A stretch of 64,000 nt of DNA. Origin: Pectinatus haikarae (GTDB lineage Bacteria; Bacillota; Negativicutes; Selenomonadales; Selenomonadaceae). The notes beneath the pieces were generated by a model. That model was not told where the DNA came from and searched no databases. It saw nothing but the letters and a program-made list of their open reading frames with translations. Position 1 is the stretch's first letter. Each line of letters begins with the position of its first letter. Positions 25,231-34,423 of the stretch are shown here, one piece after another. The translations under genes were made by a program, and so were the position numbers. The DNA is taken from assembly GCF_030813505.1 (NCBI RefSeq), contig NZ_JAUSUE010000005.1, one strand, 5' to 3'.

Positions 25231-26391
25231 ATGAACAACTTTCAATTTGTTAATCCAGTGAAAATAATTTTCGGCAAAAATACCTTAGAAAATCTTCCTT
25301 CTGTAATTCCTGCAGGAAGCAAAGTATTGATTATTTACGGAGGCGGCAGTATCAAACGTTCGGGGCTGCTTAATGAAATAAAAAATACCTTAAAAAATTA
25401 TAAGTTGGGAGAATTCGGCGGCATTGAACCAAATCCTTCATATGAAAAATTAATGCAGGCTGTAGAAATAATCCGGTCAGAAAAATATAATTTTTTATTG
25501 GCTGCCGGCGGCGGATCAGTGATTGATGGCACTAAATTCATAGCAGCTGCAGTACCTTTTATGGCTGATGATCCATGGAAAATAATTTCTGAGCATATTC
25601 CTGTAAAAAAAGCCGTTCCCTTCGGTACAGTGCTTACCTTGCCCGCAACCGGATCAGAAATGAATAATGGAGCAGTGATAACAAGAAAATCCTTAAAATC
25701 AAAACTTCCATTTATGAGTGCAGCAGTTTTTCCTAAATTTTCCATTCTTGATCCGGTCTATACTTATACTCTGCCTCAAAAACAAATTGCCAACGGTGTT
25801 GTCGATGCTTTTATTCATGTAATGGAGCAATATATGACCTATCCGGTAAATGCCAAAATACAAGATAGATTTTCAGAGGGACTTCTCCTGACGCTTATTG
25901 AAGAAGGACCTAAAGCCTTGCAGAATCCTCAAAACTATGATGTCCGCGCCAATATAATGTGGGCAGCAACACTAGCGTTAAATGGTCTTATCAGCAGCGG
26001 TGTTCCCCAAGACTGGTCCACTCATATGGTGGGCCACGAAATTACATCTTTATATGGTCTTGATCATGCTCAAACATTGGCTATAGTTTTCCCGTCCATG
26101 CTGAAAGTAATGAAAAATGAAAAACAACAGAAGCTGCTGCAGTATGGCAACAGGATCTGGGACATTGATACCAATATGCCAGTTGAAGCACAAATAGACA
26201 AAGCTATTCAAAAAACTCAATCTTTTTTTGAAGAAATGGGAGTAAAAACACATTTTTCTGATTATCATTTAGATAAATCCGTTGTAGAAAAAATTATTGA
26301 TTCACTTATCTCACATAACATGACAAAGCTTGGTGAAAATGGATCAGTTAACCCTGACATAGTACGTAAAGTTTTGAATTTGAGTTTATAG
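25231..26391 (+). CDS. Iron-type alcohol dehydrogenase (YqhD/butanol dehydrogenase group)
   Basis: 386 residues. Nucleotide-binding GGGSIKRSG (residues 38-46) and GGGSVIDGTKF (residues 92-102), then the metal site: D-A-F-I-H-V near residue 194 and H-M-V-G-H-E near 265, DHAQT near 281. Reduces short aldehydes with NAD(P)H. Located 200 bases after the ThrE-type exporter, possibly independently transcribed; the gap 25031-25230 shows only AT-rich sequence and AAGGAG before the ATG. Confidence 0.93.
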   Translation: MNNFQFVNPVKIIFGKNTLENLPSVIPAGSKVLIIYGGGSIKRSGLLNEIKNTLKNYKLGEFGGIEPNPSYEKLMQAVEIIRSEKYNFLLAAGGGSVIDGTKFIAAAVPFMADDPWKIISEHIPVKKAVPFGTVLTLPATGSEMNNGAVITRKSLKSKLPFMSAAVFPKFSILDPVYTYTLPQKQIANGVVDAFIHVMEQYMTYPVNAKIQDRFSEGLLLTLIEEGPKALQNPQNYDVRANIMWAATLALNGLISSGVPQDWSTHMVGHEITSLYGLDHAQTLAIVFPSMLKVMKNEKQQKLLQYGNRIWDIDTNMPVEAQIDKAIQKTQSFFEEMGVKTHFSDYHLDKSVVEKIIDSLISHNMTKLGENGSVNPDIVRKVLNLSL

Positions 26392-26416
26392 ACAAATAAA
26401 AAATAATTCTCATATA

Positions 26417-26472
26417 AACTGCCCTCCATAAGCTGAACAGAAATCTGACTTATGGAGGGCAGTTCATTTTTT
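26417..26472. terminator. Terminator between adh and prfC
   Basis: Sixteen-base stem AACTGCCCTCCATAAG / CTTATGGAGGGCAGTT followed on the plus strand by CATTTTTTA. The genes converge and the hairpin likely serves both. Confidence 0.85.
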
Positions 26473-26505
26473 ATATACAAAAATTATTTTTTCTATTTTA
26501 TTTTT

Positions 26506-28119
26506 TTATGCTTCTTTTTTATCCGGTGGTACATTATGCAGTACGATATCAGGATTGTTATCGCTTATCCATCCAAGTGACCACTCATTATTTAACAACA
26601 GCACAGGCCTGTTTTTCATATCATAAACAAACATTCCTCTGTCAGCTCCCCGCAGAGATTCAGGTACGACTTCTTTTCCATCATTAAACTCAAGCCATCT
26701 TGCTACCTCAAAAGGCTGCATAGTTATCACTATGTCAACATTATATTCATTTTTTAAACGATATTCCAAAACCTCAAATTGCAATTGTCCGACAGTACCG
26801 ACAATATAACTCTCCATACCTGTACCTGGCTGTTCGAATAACTGCACTGCACCTTCTTGCGTCAGCTGTGTTATTCCTTTTATAAACTGCTTTCGTTTCA
26901 TAGTATCTTTAGCTTCTACCCTGGCAAAACGTTCCGGAGGAAATACCGGAAAATCAGCAAATTTAAATTTATTTTTAGTGTCACATATTGTATCGCCTAT
27001 ACCAAAAATACCCGGATCAAATAATCCTACTATATCTCCCGGATATGCATCATCTATTATCTGTCTGTCCTGCGCCAAAAACTGCTGCGGCTGGGAAAGT
27101 TTTATTATTTTATTTTCCTGGATATGAAAAACTTGCATATTACGTTCAAATTTACCAGAACATATGCGGATAAACGCCAGCCTGTCATGATGCGCAGGAT
27201 TCATATTAGCCTGAATTTTAAATACAAATGCCGAAAATTTTTCATCATCAGGCATTACAATGCCTTCTGTCGATTCATGCGGCTGCGGCTGCGGAGCTAA
27301 CCTCAGATATTCTTCAAGAAAATTTTGTACACCAAAATTAGTCATAGCACTGCCAAAAAACATCGGAGTTAACTCACCATGTGAAATTTTTTCATCATTC
27401 CACTCTTCTCCTGCCGTATCAAGCAAATCTATATCGCCAAGAAGAGTTTGATATACATCATTATCAATCTGTGCTATTGCATCTTTATCATTCATGGAAA
27501 AAACAACAGAAGCTCTTTCCTTCTGCCCGTGTGAATCGTCTGCGGCAAAAAGCTCAATATGTTTTTTTCTTCTATCATATACGCCATGATATTGTCCATC
27601 TATGCCTATCGGCCAATTCATCGGATAAGCACGTATGCCCAAAACATTTTCTATTTCCGTCATCAAGTCAAGCGGCGCTTTGCCAAATCTATCTAATTTA
27701 TTTACAAAAGTAAATATTGGTATATTCCTTTGTTTACACACTTTAAAAAGTTTCTTAGTTTGTGTCTCTATACCTTTAGCCGCATCAATTACCATCACCG
27801 CACTGTCAACAGCCATCAGTGTTCTATAAGTATCTTCGCTAAAATCCTGATGCCCCGGTGTATCCAATATATTTATTCTGCATCCTGCATAATCGAACTG
27901 CAAAACACTTGATGTTACAGATATACCACGCTGCTTTTCTATTTCCATCCAGTCTGATACAGCATGCCTCTGAGCCTTTCTTGATTTTATGGAACCGGCC
28001 AGATGTATGGCGCCTCCATATAAAAGTAATTTTTCCGTAAGCGTCGTTTTTCCTGCATCCGGATGTGATATTATAGCGAATGTACGTCGCTTTTTTATTT
28101 CATTTTGCAGCTGCTCCAT
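26506..28119 (-). CDS. prfC: Peptide chain release factor 3
   Basis: 537 residues, full length. GTPase that recycles RF1/RF2 from the ribosome. G1 SHPDAGKTTL, G3 DTPGHQDF, G4 NKLD are present. Start ATG 28119 has GGGAG seven bases upstream; the frame also has a TTG one codon earlier. Monocistronic, between two terminators. Confidence 0.96.
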   Translation of the reverse strand: MEQLQNEIKKRRTFAIISHPDAGKTTLTEKLLLYGGAIHLAGSIKSRKAQRHAVSDWMEIEKQRGISVTSSVLQFDYAGCRINILDTPGHQDFSEDTYRTLMAVDSAVMVIDAAKGIETQTKKLFKVCKQRNIPIFTFVNKLDRFGKAPLDLMTEIENVLGIRAYPMNWPIGIDGQYHGVYDRRKKHIELFAADDSHGQKERASVVFSMNDKDAIAQIDNDVYQTLLGDIDLLDTAGEEWNDEKISHGELTPMFFGSAMTNFGVQNFLEEYLRLAPQPQPHESTEGIVMPDDEKFSAFVFKIQANMNPAHHDRLAFIRICSGKFERNMQVFHIQENKIIKLSQPQQFLAQDRQIIDDAYPGDIVGLFDPGIFGIGDTICDTKNKFKFADFPVFPPERFARVEAKDTMKRKQFIKGITQLTQEGAVQLFEQPGTGMESYIVGTVGQLQFEVLEYRLKNEYNVDIVITMQPFEVARWLEFNDGKEVVPESLRGADRGMFVYDMKNRPVLLLNNEWSLGWISDNNPDIVLHNVPPDKKEA

Positions 28120-28192
28120 CAAATATCTCCCTTTATATTAATCATTATAATAACAATGATATTATGCAGTTTAAAGGCTGCACATGCCTAAA

Positions 28193-28217
28193 AGTTCACC
28201 GGAGAACCCGTTGAACT
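28193..28217 (-). terminator. Hairpin upstream of prfC
   Basis: Minus strand AGTTCA-A-CGG-GTTCT-CCG-G-TGAACT followed by TTTAGG. Ten pairs with one mismatch. It may end transcription from sucCD or be part of the prfC leader; the rest of 28123-28399 is AT-rich without genes. Confidence 0.5.
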
Positions 28218-28274
28218 AAAAACTTACTTTATTATTCTAACATAAATAAACAATAAAATCATTTTATAGAGATA

Positions 28275-28329
28275 AAATAAAAAAAGCACAGCAAATTATA
28301 AATCAGCAAAATAATTCACCGTGCTTTTA
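28275..28329 (-). terminator. Probable terminator of sucC-sucD
   Basis: Minus strand AAAAGCAC ... GTGCTTTTT with a long internal segment, then TTTTATTTTATC. The outer stem is eight bases and the loop is large, so confidence is moderate. Confidence 0.6.
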
Positions 28330-28399
28330 CATGTTATTGTTATTCTATAGTGTTTTTACACTGATTTTTTTCTTAAAGCTAAAAACTTAAAAATAATTA

Positions 28400-29302
28400 T
28401 TAACAGTTATGACATTCTTCATATATTCCTGCTGCCTTTAAAGTTTTGACCATCGTTTCTCCCATATGAGCAACAGTATCCGCAACTTCTATGCCTGCAG
28501 CATTAAGAGCTTTTATTTTGTCAGCAGCTGAACCTTTTCCTCCGGAAATAATAGCTCCAGCATGTCCCATACGTTTGCCGGGAGGAGCCTGACGACCACT
28601 TATAAATGCGGCTACAGGTTTTTTCATATTAGCATGTATCCATGCCGCAGCATCTTCTTCCGCTGTTCCGCCTATTTCACCTATCATCAATACAGCCTTA
28701 GTTTCACTATCCTTATTGAACGATTCCAATACATCAATGAAATCTGTCCCTTTTACAGGATCACCGCCTATACCAATAATGGTAGTCTGTCCAATTCCTG
28801 CATTACTCATCTGATACATAGCTTCATAAGTCAAAGTTCCTGAGCGTGAAATTATACCGACGTGACCTTTTTTGTGTATTGATCCTGGTATTATACCTAT
28901 ATTACATTCATCCGCAGTCATTATTCCCGGACAGTTAGGACCTATCATACGTGTTTTTTTGCCTTTAAGGTAGCGGCGAACCTTTATCATATCATCAACA
29001 GGAATATGTTCCGTAATGCAGACGACAACGTCCATTTCCGCATTTATTGCTTCCAGTATACTATCTGCCGCAAATTTTGCAGGCACAAAAATAACTGAAG
29101 CATTTGCACCTGTCTTTTCTTTTGCCTCTGCCACAGTATTAAAAACAGGAACTCCTTCTACAGTTTGTCCTCCCTTTCCGGGAGTCACACCGCCCACTAT
29201 CTTAGTTCCATAGGCAAGCATATGATTTGTATGAAAAAGAGCTTGTTTTCCGGTAATTCCCTGTACTATTACTTTAGTATCTTTATTTATAAAAATTCCC
29301 AT
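28400..29302 (-). CDS. sucD: Succinyl-CoA synthetase, alpha subunit
   Basis: 300 residues. CoA-binding Rossmann domain at the N-terminus (GITGKQALFHT) and the phospho-histidine in GHAGAIISGGKGSA near residue 246. Interconverts succinyl-CoA and succinate with nucleotide phosphorylation. It follows sucC with a 23-base gap. In a propionate/succinate-forming fermenter it could run toward ATP formation (inference). Confidence 0.96.
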   Translation of the reverse strand: MGIFINKDTKVIVQGITGKQALFHTNHMLAYGTKIVGGVTPGKGGQTVEGVPVFNTVAEAKEKTGANASVIFVPAKFAADSILEAINAEMDVVVCITEHIPVDDMIKVRRYLKGKKTRMIGPNCPGIMTADECNIGIIPGSIHKKGHVGIISRSGTLTYEAMYQMSNAGIGQTTIIGIGGDPVKGTDFIDVLESFNKDSETKAVLMIGEIGGTAEEDAAAWIHANMKKPVAAFISGRQAPPGKRMGHAGAIISGGKGSAADKIKALNAAGIEVADTVAHMGETMVKTLKAAGIYEECHNC

Positions 29303-29325
29303 AAAAAAATCCTCCTCTCCGTCAA

Positions 29326-30495
29326 TTAAGCATTTTTAACTAATTCGACAACTTTTTTGGCACCTTCTGTCATGGATTCAACCATAATGACATTAGGAAT
29401 ATTGGCCTTTTTCAATATTTCCCGGCCTTCTTTTACATTTGTACCGTCCAGACGAACAACAATAGGCAATTTCAATTCAAGCATCTTATTTGCTTCAATA
29501 ATACCTTCAGCGATAATATCACATTTATTTATACCACCAAAAATATTAACAAAAATACCTTTTGCCTGCCCATCTGCTGTCATAATTTTAAATGCCTTGG
29601 CATCATCCTCTGCCGATCCCTGACCGCCTACATCAAGAAAATTAGCTGGTTCTCCGCCATAATGTTTAATGATATCCACAGTAGCCATAGCCAACCCTGC
29701 TCCATTAACCATACACGCAACATTACCGCCCAGGTTCACATAATTAAGTCCTAATTCCGCCGCTTCCCTTTCTTTAGGATCTTCTTCTGTTTCATCACGC
29801 AATGCAATAATATCAGGATGACGGAACAAAGCACTGTCATCAAAATTAAGCTTAACATCAAGTGCCATCACATTATTATCCTGCGTCAGAACTAAAGGAT
29901 TTATTTCAGCCAAAGAGCAATCCTTATCCACGAATACTTTATACAATCCAGTCATTAAAGAAGCTGCCTTATTAATGAGAGAAGGTTCAATATTTAATTT
30001 AAAAGCCATGCGGCGTGCCTGGAAAGGTGCAAGACCAATAAACGGGTCTATATATTCTTTTATTATTTTATCCGGAGTAGATGAGGCTACTTCTTCTATT
30101 TCCATACCGCCCGCCTCTGAGCCTATCATAACGGTCTGCGCTGTATTGCGATCAATCGTGAAACTTAAGTACAATTCCTTAGCTATTTTACAGCCAGATT
30201 CTATCAAAAGACGATTTATTTTTTTTCCCTCTGGACCAGTCTGCTTCGTAACTAAAACTTTTCCAAAAAGTTCTTTTGCATAGCTTTTAACCTCTTCAGC
30301 AGATTTAGCAATTTTTACGCCACCAGCTTTTCCTCTTCCACCAGCATGAATCTGCGCTTTTACAACTATTACATCCTGTCCAAGCTCTTTAGCAACTTTT
30401 ACTGCTTCCTCGGGTGAAAAAACCGGCTTACCATCAGGAACAGATACGCCATAGGAACGAAGAATTTCTTTACCTTGATACTCATGAATATTCAT
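29326..30495 (-). CDS. sucC: Succinyl-CoA synthetase, beta subunit
   Basis: 389 residues. ATP-grasp domain starting MNIHEYQGKEIL, with AQIHAGGRGKAGGV, then the ligase CoA domain (NIFGGINKCD). Partner of SucD. The upstream gap 30496-30688 is AT-rich with no further feature I can support. Confidence 0.96.
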   Translation of the reverse strand: MNIHEYQGKEILRSYGVSVPDGKPVFSPEEAVKVAKELGQDVIVVKAQIHAGGRGKAGGVKIAKSAEEVKSYAKELFGKVLVTKQTGPEGKKINRLLIESGCKIAKELYLSFTIDRNTAQTVMIGSEAGGMEIEEVASSTPDKIIKEYIDPFIGLAPFQARRMAFKLNIEPSLINKAASLMTGLYKVFVDKDCSLAEINPLVLTQDNNVMALDVKLNFDDSALFRHPDIIALRDETEEDPKEREAAELGLNYVNLGGNVACMVNGAGLAMATVDIIKHYGGEPANFLDVGGQGSAEDDAKAFKIMTADGQAKGIFVNIFGGINKCDIIAEGIIEANKMLELKLPIVVRLDGTNVKEGREILKKANIPNVIMVESMTEGAKKVVELVKNA

Positions 30496-30688
30496 TTAAA
30501 CACCCCAATCCATTAAAATTTATTGCTGTAAAAAATTACAAGATATAATATATTGTAAATTTTCACAAAAAAAATAAAAACGGCATCAAAACAAAATATT
30601 TCAATAGATTCAACCATTTCCCATCATCTGCAAATTATAAAAAATATGACGTAAAATGATCGAATCAATTATAAAAATAAAATAAGGA

Positions 30689-31039
30689 TTAATATATTTT
30701 TACGGTTTCGCCTCTATTGAAACTAGGAAAATATGCTCCTTCAACAGACATTTGACCTGGTAACGAAGCTTTTTTATTAAATAAAATTGTACAATGTCCT
30801 ATATCGGCCAAATTTTTATTAACATCCGAACCGATATCAACTATCCTGAATTTTAGGGCTCCCCATTCAAGTGTATCCCCTGCTTCAATGTTTTCTGCAA
30901 GCTTTCCCTTCGTATGAACAATGGACATCGCTGCGAGTCCTTCACTACATCCATCATTTACAATAGTTATACATTTACTTGTTTTTAAAAGGCTTGATAC
31001 ATTTTCACCAACGGATACTATATCAAATGCATACTTCAT
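30689..31039 (-). CDS. PTS glucitol/sorbitol-type IIA component, orphan
   Basis: 116 residues, the length of GutA-type IIA. Typical segments: GCSEGLAAMSIVH with the putative phospho-histidine, DIGSDVNKNLADIGHCTILF, and LPGQMSVEG. No IIB, IIC or sorbitol dehydrogenase is near. It may act as a regulatory phosphocarrier or serve a permease encoded elsewhere. Confidence 0.85.
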   Translation of the reverse strand: MKYAFDIVSVGENVSSLLKTSKCITIVNDGCSEGLAAMSIVHTKGKLAENIEAGDTLEWGALKFRIVDIGSDVNKNLADIGHCTILFNKKASLPGQMSVEGAYFPSFNRGETVKIY

Positions 31040-31151
31040 CCTTACACCGCCTTATTTTTTATTATTATACCACAATTAAATAAAATTATGAAATAATTTA
31101 ACGTCATATTAAAATAAATGATGACTATATGAATTTTATATTATATCAATT

Positions 31152-32111
31152 CTATTTATTTATATTTAGCTGAATTTTCATTAGATCTCTAGCTGAATTT
31201 CCATAATAATATGCCGCTTTTTCATAATCACCTATTTCTTCATAATTCCTCCCAGCAAGCAGCATAAGTTCTGGGGTATCAGGTTCCAAAAACTCTAAAT
31301 CGTTCCATACAGATTGATATACATAGCCTTTATATAATTTATCTATTACAGGAGTATTCCCCTTTAACCAAGGTTTTGCTTCATTGACAAAATGCAATAT
31401 TATATCATTTTTCTCTCTCAAATCAATCGTCGGATCATTAGGAGCAGTCATTCTATTAAATTTATGTGGAAGATCATAAATATTGTTTTGAAGAATTACA
31501 TTTATGGCATCCTGATCGGGAAGCAAAAAAAATTCATAAAATTTAACATAACAATCTTCGATCAACTTTGTTATGTTTCCTAGTTTCCATAAATGCATAT
31601 TTATAAGTAATACTCCAGAATTAAAATATTTATCTGATTTTAACCCCAGCCGATCTATTTGTTCAATACCATGTTTCTTCTTATACTGACTGGCAGCTAT
31701 TATATATTTATCCGGTATTTCTATGTCCCATAATTGTTTTATATCCCCTACACACAACATATCTGCATCTAGGTATATCAATTTTTTTACATTATCGGGT
31801 AAAATTTGTGGGATAAATATTCTTAAAAGTATAGCCTTGTTAAAACGTTTATCCGTATAAATTGATAAATCAGGCAATGATTTTATTTTTTCTTCCAAAT
31901 CATATGTTTTTATGTAAGCATTTTTATATAAATTATTGAATAAATCTATTTTTTTTCTGTTTAAATCTGATAATTTTTCACTAATAGCAACATGAAATAC
32001 TATTTTATTTCCCAAAGAATTCATTATTATGGAAGTCATTAAAATACCTGCATATGATAAATATTTATTATCCACACCCAATGCTATATTTATAATGTTT
32101 TTTTCTGTCAT
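31152..32111 (-). CDS. Glycosyltransferase family 8 protein with C-terminal TPR-like tail
   Basis: 319 residues. N-terminal IALGVDNKYLSYAGILMTS and the metal-binding D-x-D in LIYLDADMLCVGDI are GT8 marks (LPS galactosyltransferase type). The last 45 residues (PELMLLAGRNYEEIGDYEKA) look like one TPR repeat. Its ATG overlaps the remB-like stop by four bases, so it is translated from the dnaN-recF transcript, an unusual place for a surface-sugar enzyme. Confidence 0.88.
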   Translation of the reverse strand: MTEKNIINIALGVDNKYLSYAGILMTSIIMNSLGNKIVFHVAISEKLSDLNRKKIDLFNNLYKNAYIKTYDLEEKIKSLPDLSIYTDKRFNKAILLRIFIPQILPDNVKKLIYLDADMLCVGDIKQLWDIEIPDKYIIAASQYKKKHGIEQIDRLGLKSDKYFNSGVLLINMHLWKLGNITKLIEDCYVKFYEFFLLPDQDAINVILQNNIYDLPHKFNRMTAPNDPTIDLREKNDIILHFVNEAKPWLKGNTPVIDKLYKGYVYQSVWNDLEFLEPDTPELMLLAGRNYEEIGDYEKAAYYYGNSARDLMKIQLNINK

Positions 32112-32350
32112 TTATTTACCGCCATAAAATTTTGTCCTATTGAACGATTATATAGAGTTGATGCAGATATAGATGATATATAGATTTTATTATCCGTTAC
32201 TATACAGGATTTAGGCAAACTTTTTGATATATCCTCAATTCTTTCTTTCATTGCCAATATAAATTCATCATTCTTTTTATTTTTTATATCATATATAGCA
32301 ATCACATTTTTCAAAGGAATAGATACATTTTTTCCTATATGGAGAAACAT
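32108..32350 (-). CDS. RemA/RemB-family small protein
   Basis: 80 residues: MFLHIGKNVSIPLKNVIAIYD and the C-terminal VTDNKIYISSISASTL are the DUF370 pattern. The gene position directly behind recF matches B. subtilis yaaB (remB). RemA-type proteins are DNA-binding regulators of biofilm matrix genes; the role in this organism is untested. It overlaps the DUF721 gene by one base. Confidence 0.88.
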   Translation of the reverse strand: MFLHIGKNVSIPLKNVIAIYDIKNKKNDEFILAMKERIEDISKSLPKSCIVTDNKIYISSISASTLYNRSIGQNFMAVNK

Positions 32351-33261
32351 TAATTTTCCCCCTTTTTTTCCATCAATTTTTTCATTTCATTATATATCAA
32401 ATCATATTTAAGCCTGTTTATATTTTCTTTCACTACCTTTTGGTTTATCTGCTCCGGAGGCAATGCCTTATAAAGCATAATAAGGGTCTTAAGCTGAATA
32501 TCATCATACGATGTAATTTTTAAATTTATTGTCATGCGCTGAACTAAACTTATTCTAGCCTTGTTGACCATATCTGCAGAGCAATTGTCAACATAGTTCT
32601 TTATTTCTCCATATCTAGCCCAAGGTTTAGTCATTAATATTTTTCTTATCTGAGAATAATTTATATTTTTAAGTTCACGTCTGCAATTATCACAGTAATC
32701 TTCTTCTGCTGCGCATAATGCAGCACATTTTTTACATTCATGCCAATTATTTTGTTTTTTAATCTTATTAATTTTTTCATTTACTATTAAAACTTTTTTA
32801 ATATATTTTGCCAGATCTTCATCATTAATTGCCGCACATTTTTTTTCAACAGAAATCATTTCAGCTTCAGAGAGTTCTGTATTTGCTAATATTCTCTTTG
32901 TATTTTTTTTCTCCTTTATTCTCGACGAAATTATTTTATTACTGCCATTTTTTCCATAAGTGAAGTGTATATCTTTTATCAATTTATATTGAAGAGCATT
33001 ATTTATTTTATCTAAAATATCAAATTTCATATACAAAAGATTATTTGCCCATACACTGCTGGATGTGCCTATATGCAAAGTACCAAATGCAAAATTTTTT
33101 GGAACAGCATGATCTGCTATGTCTTTTCCCACTATAGATTCCCAATAAAATCTTATTAAATAAAGTTTATATTCCGGAGATTTAGTAAGATGATTTAGGG
33201 CCCTGGGCATTATTTGACCAACACTGTTAAAATCAGTATTCTTTCTTTTTCTTTTCAGCAT
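32350..33261 (-). CDS. DUF721/DciA-like protein with zinc ribbon
   Basis: 303 residues, much longer than typical DUF721 proteins of 100-160. Residues about 1-110 are the DUF721 (DciA) fold with FYWESIVGKDIADHA and GTLHIGTSSSVWANNL. A Cys cluster follows near residues 175-197: CKKCAALC then CDNC, probably a zinc ribbon. The C-terminal 100 residues are helical and charged. DciA proteins load or assist the replicative helicase in many bacteria; the recF-gyrB-region position fits. Overlaps recF by seven bases. Confidence 0.82.
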   Translation of the reverse strand: MLKRKRKNTDFNSVGQIMPRALNHLTKSPEYKLYLIRFYWESIVGKDIADHAVPKNFAFGTLHIGTSSSVWANNLLYMKFDILDKINNALQYKLIKDIHFTYGKNGSNKIISSRIKEKKNTKRILANTELSEAEMISVEKKCAAINDEDLAKYIKKVLIVNEKINKIKKQNNWHECKKCAALCAAEEDYCDNCRRELKNINYSQIRKILMTKPWARYGEIKNYVDNCSADMVNKARISLVQRMTINLKITSYDDIQLKTLIMLYKALPPEQINQKVVKENINRLKYDLIYNEMKKLMEKKGEN

Positions 33262-34370
33262 TCTGCAGTCCTTACATCGCCCAGCGACACATTATAAAGA
33301 TGAGCGTCTTTTAGATCAGCAAACATAGAAATATCAGTAGCTGTAACAATTGTTTGTATCTTTTTTTCTTTAAAAAATACTAACATTTTTTCTCTTCTAT
33401 TTTTATCAAGTTCACTCATAACGTCATCTAAAAGTAATACAGGATATTGACTGGTGATACTTTTTATATATTCTAGTTCAGCCAATTTTAAAGATAAAAC
33501 AGTAGTTCTTTGCTGTCCTTGAGAACCAAAATTTTTTAGATTTATTTTATTTATAAAAAATTCTATATCATCATGGTGTGGACCGGCTCCAGTACTTCCC
33601 CGCCTGATATCATCCAATCTGTTTCTTTTTATAGTATCAGCATACAATTCTTTTAAATTTTCCATATTATTTTCTGCAAACTCTATATTGTTTATTTTAT
33701 AGTTCATAGTAAGAATTTCCCTATTATCGGATATATTTTTCTGCATAACAGCTGCAAAATTTGACAGTTGATTTATTGCAGCATAACGTTTTTTCCATAT
33801 GAAAACAGCTGTATCTATAAGCTGCCTATCCCATATATCAAGCATAGAAGCTTTTTGTTTTTTTTCTCTTATGGATTTTAAAAGGTTATTTCTTTGACTT
33901 GTTATCTTATTATATTTTACCAGCATATCATAATAAAATATATCAGTCTGAGACAATTCAATATCCAAAAATCTTCGACGGAGACTTGGCGATCCTTTTA
34001 TTAAAAGTAAATCTTCAGGAGAAAACATTACTATGGTAATATTTCCCGGCAGATTTTTTTGCCGTATATTTCCGCCATTAAGTATTATTTGACGGCGTTT
34101 TAGTTTATTTAAATAAATTTTGATATTATTTTCTATATCTATCCTTGAAAAATCAATATTTATTACTGCCTCATTTTTCTGCCATGATATCAGATCTGCA
34201 TCATTCTTTATGCGATATGATGTACCCAAAGCAGCATAGTATATTGCTTCTATTATGTTGGTTTTACCTTGAGCATTGTTTCCTGTAAATATATTTAAAG
34301 CTGGCGAAAAAGTCAATTCAAGAGTTTTATAGCTGCGAAAATTTTTAAGCAGTAATTTATTTATATTCAT
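33255..34370 (-). CDS. recF: DNA replication and repair protein RecF
   Basis: 371 residues from ATG 34370, six bases after GGGAT; an ATG at 34376 abuts the same site. Walker A GNNAQGKTN near residue 30 and the ABC-type signature and Walker B region LLLDDVMSELD near the C-terminus. It loads RecA at gaps with RecO and RecR. Follows dnaN in the usual order. Confidence 0.95.
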   Translation of the reverse strand: MNINKLLLKNFRSYKTLELTFSPALNIFTGNNAQGKTNIIEAIYYAALGTSYRIKNDADLISWQKNEAVINIDFSRIDIENNIKIYLNKLKRRQIILNGGNIRQKNLPGNITIVMFSPEDLLLIKGSPSLRRRFLDIELSQTDIFYYDMLVKYNKITSQRNNLLKSIREKKQKASMLDIWDRQLIDTAVFIWKKRYAAINQLSNFAAVMQKNISDNREILTMNYKINNIEFAENNMENLKELYADTIKRNRLDDIRRGSTGAGPHHDDIEFFINKINLKNFGSQGQQRTTVLSLKLAELEYIKSITSQYPVLLLDDVMSELDKNRREKMLVFFKEKKIQTIVTATDISMFADLKDAHLYNVSLGDVRTAEC

Positions 34371-34423
34371 AAACATATCCCGTATAAATTATAGAAACAT
34401 TAAAAAACAAAAATGATATTTTA

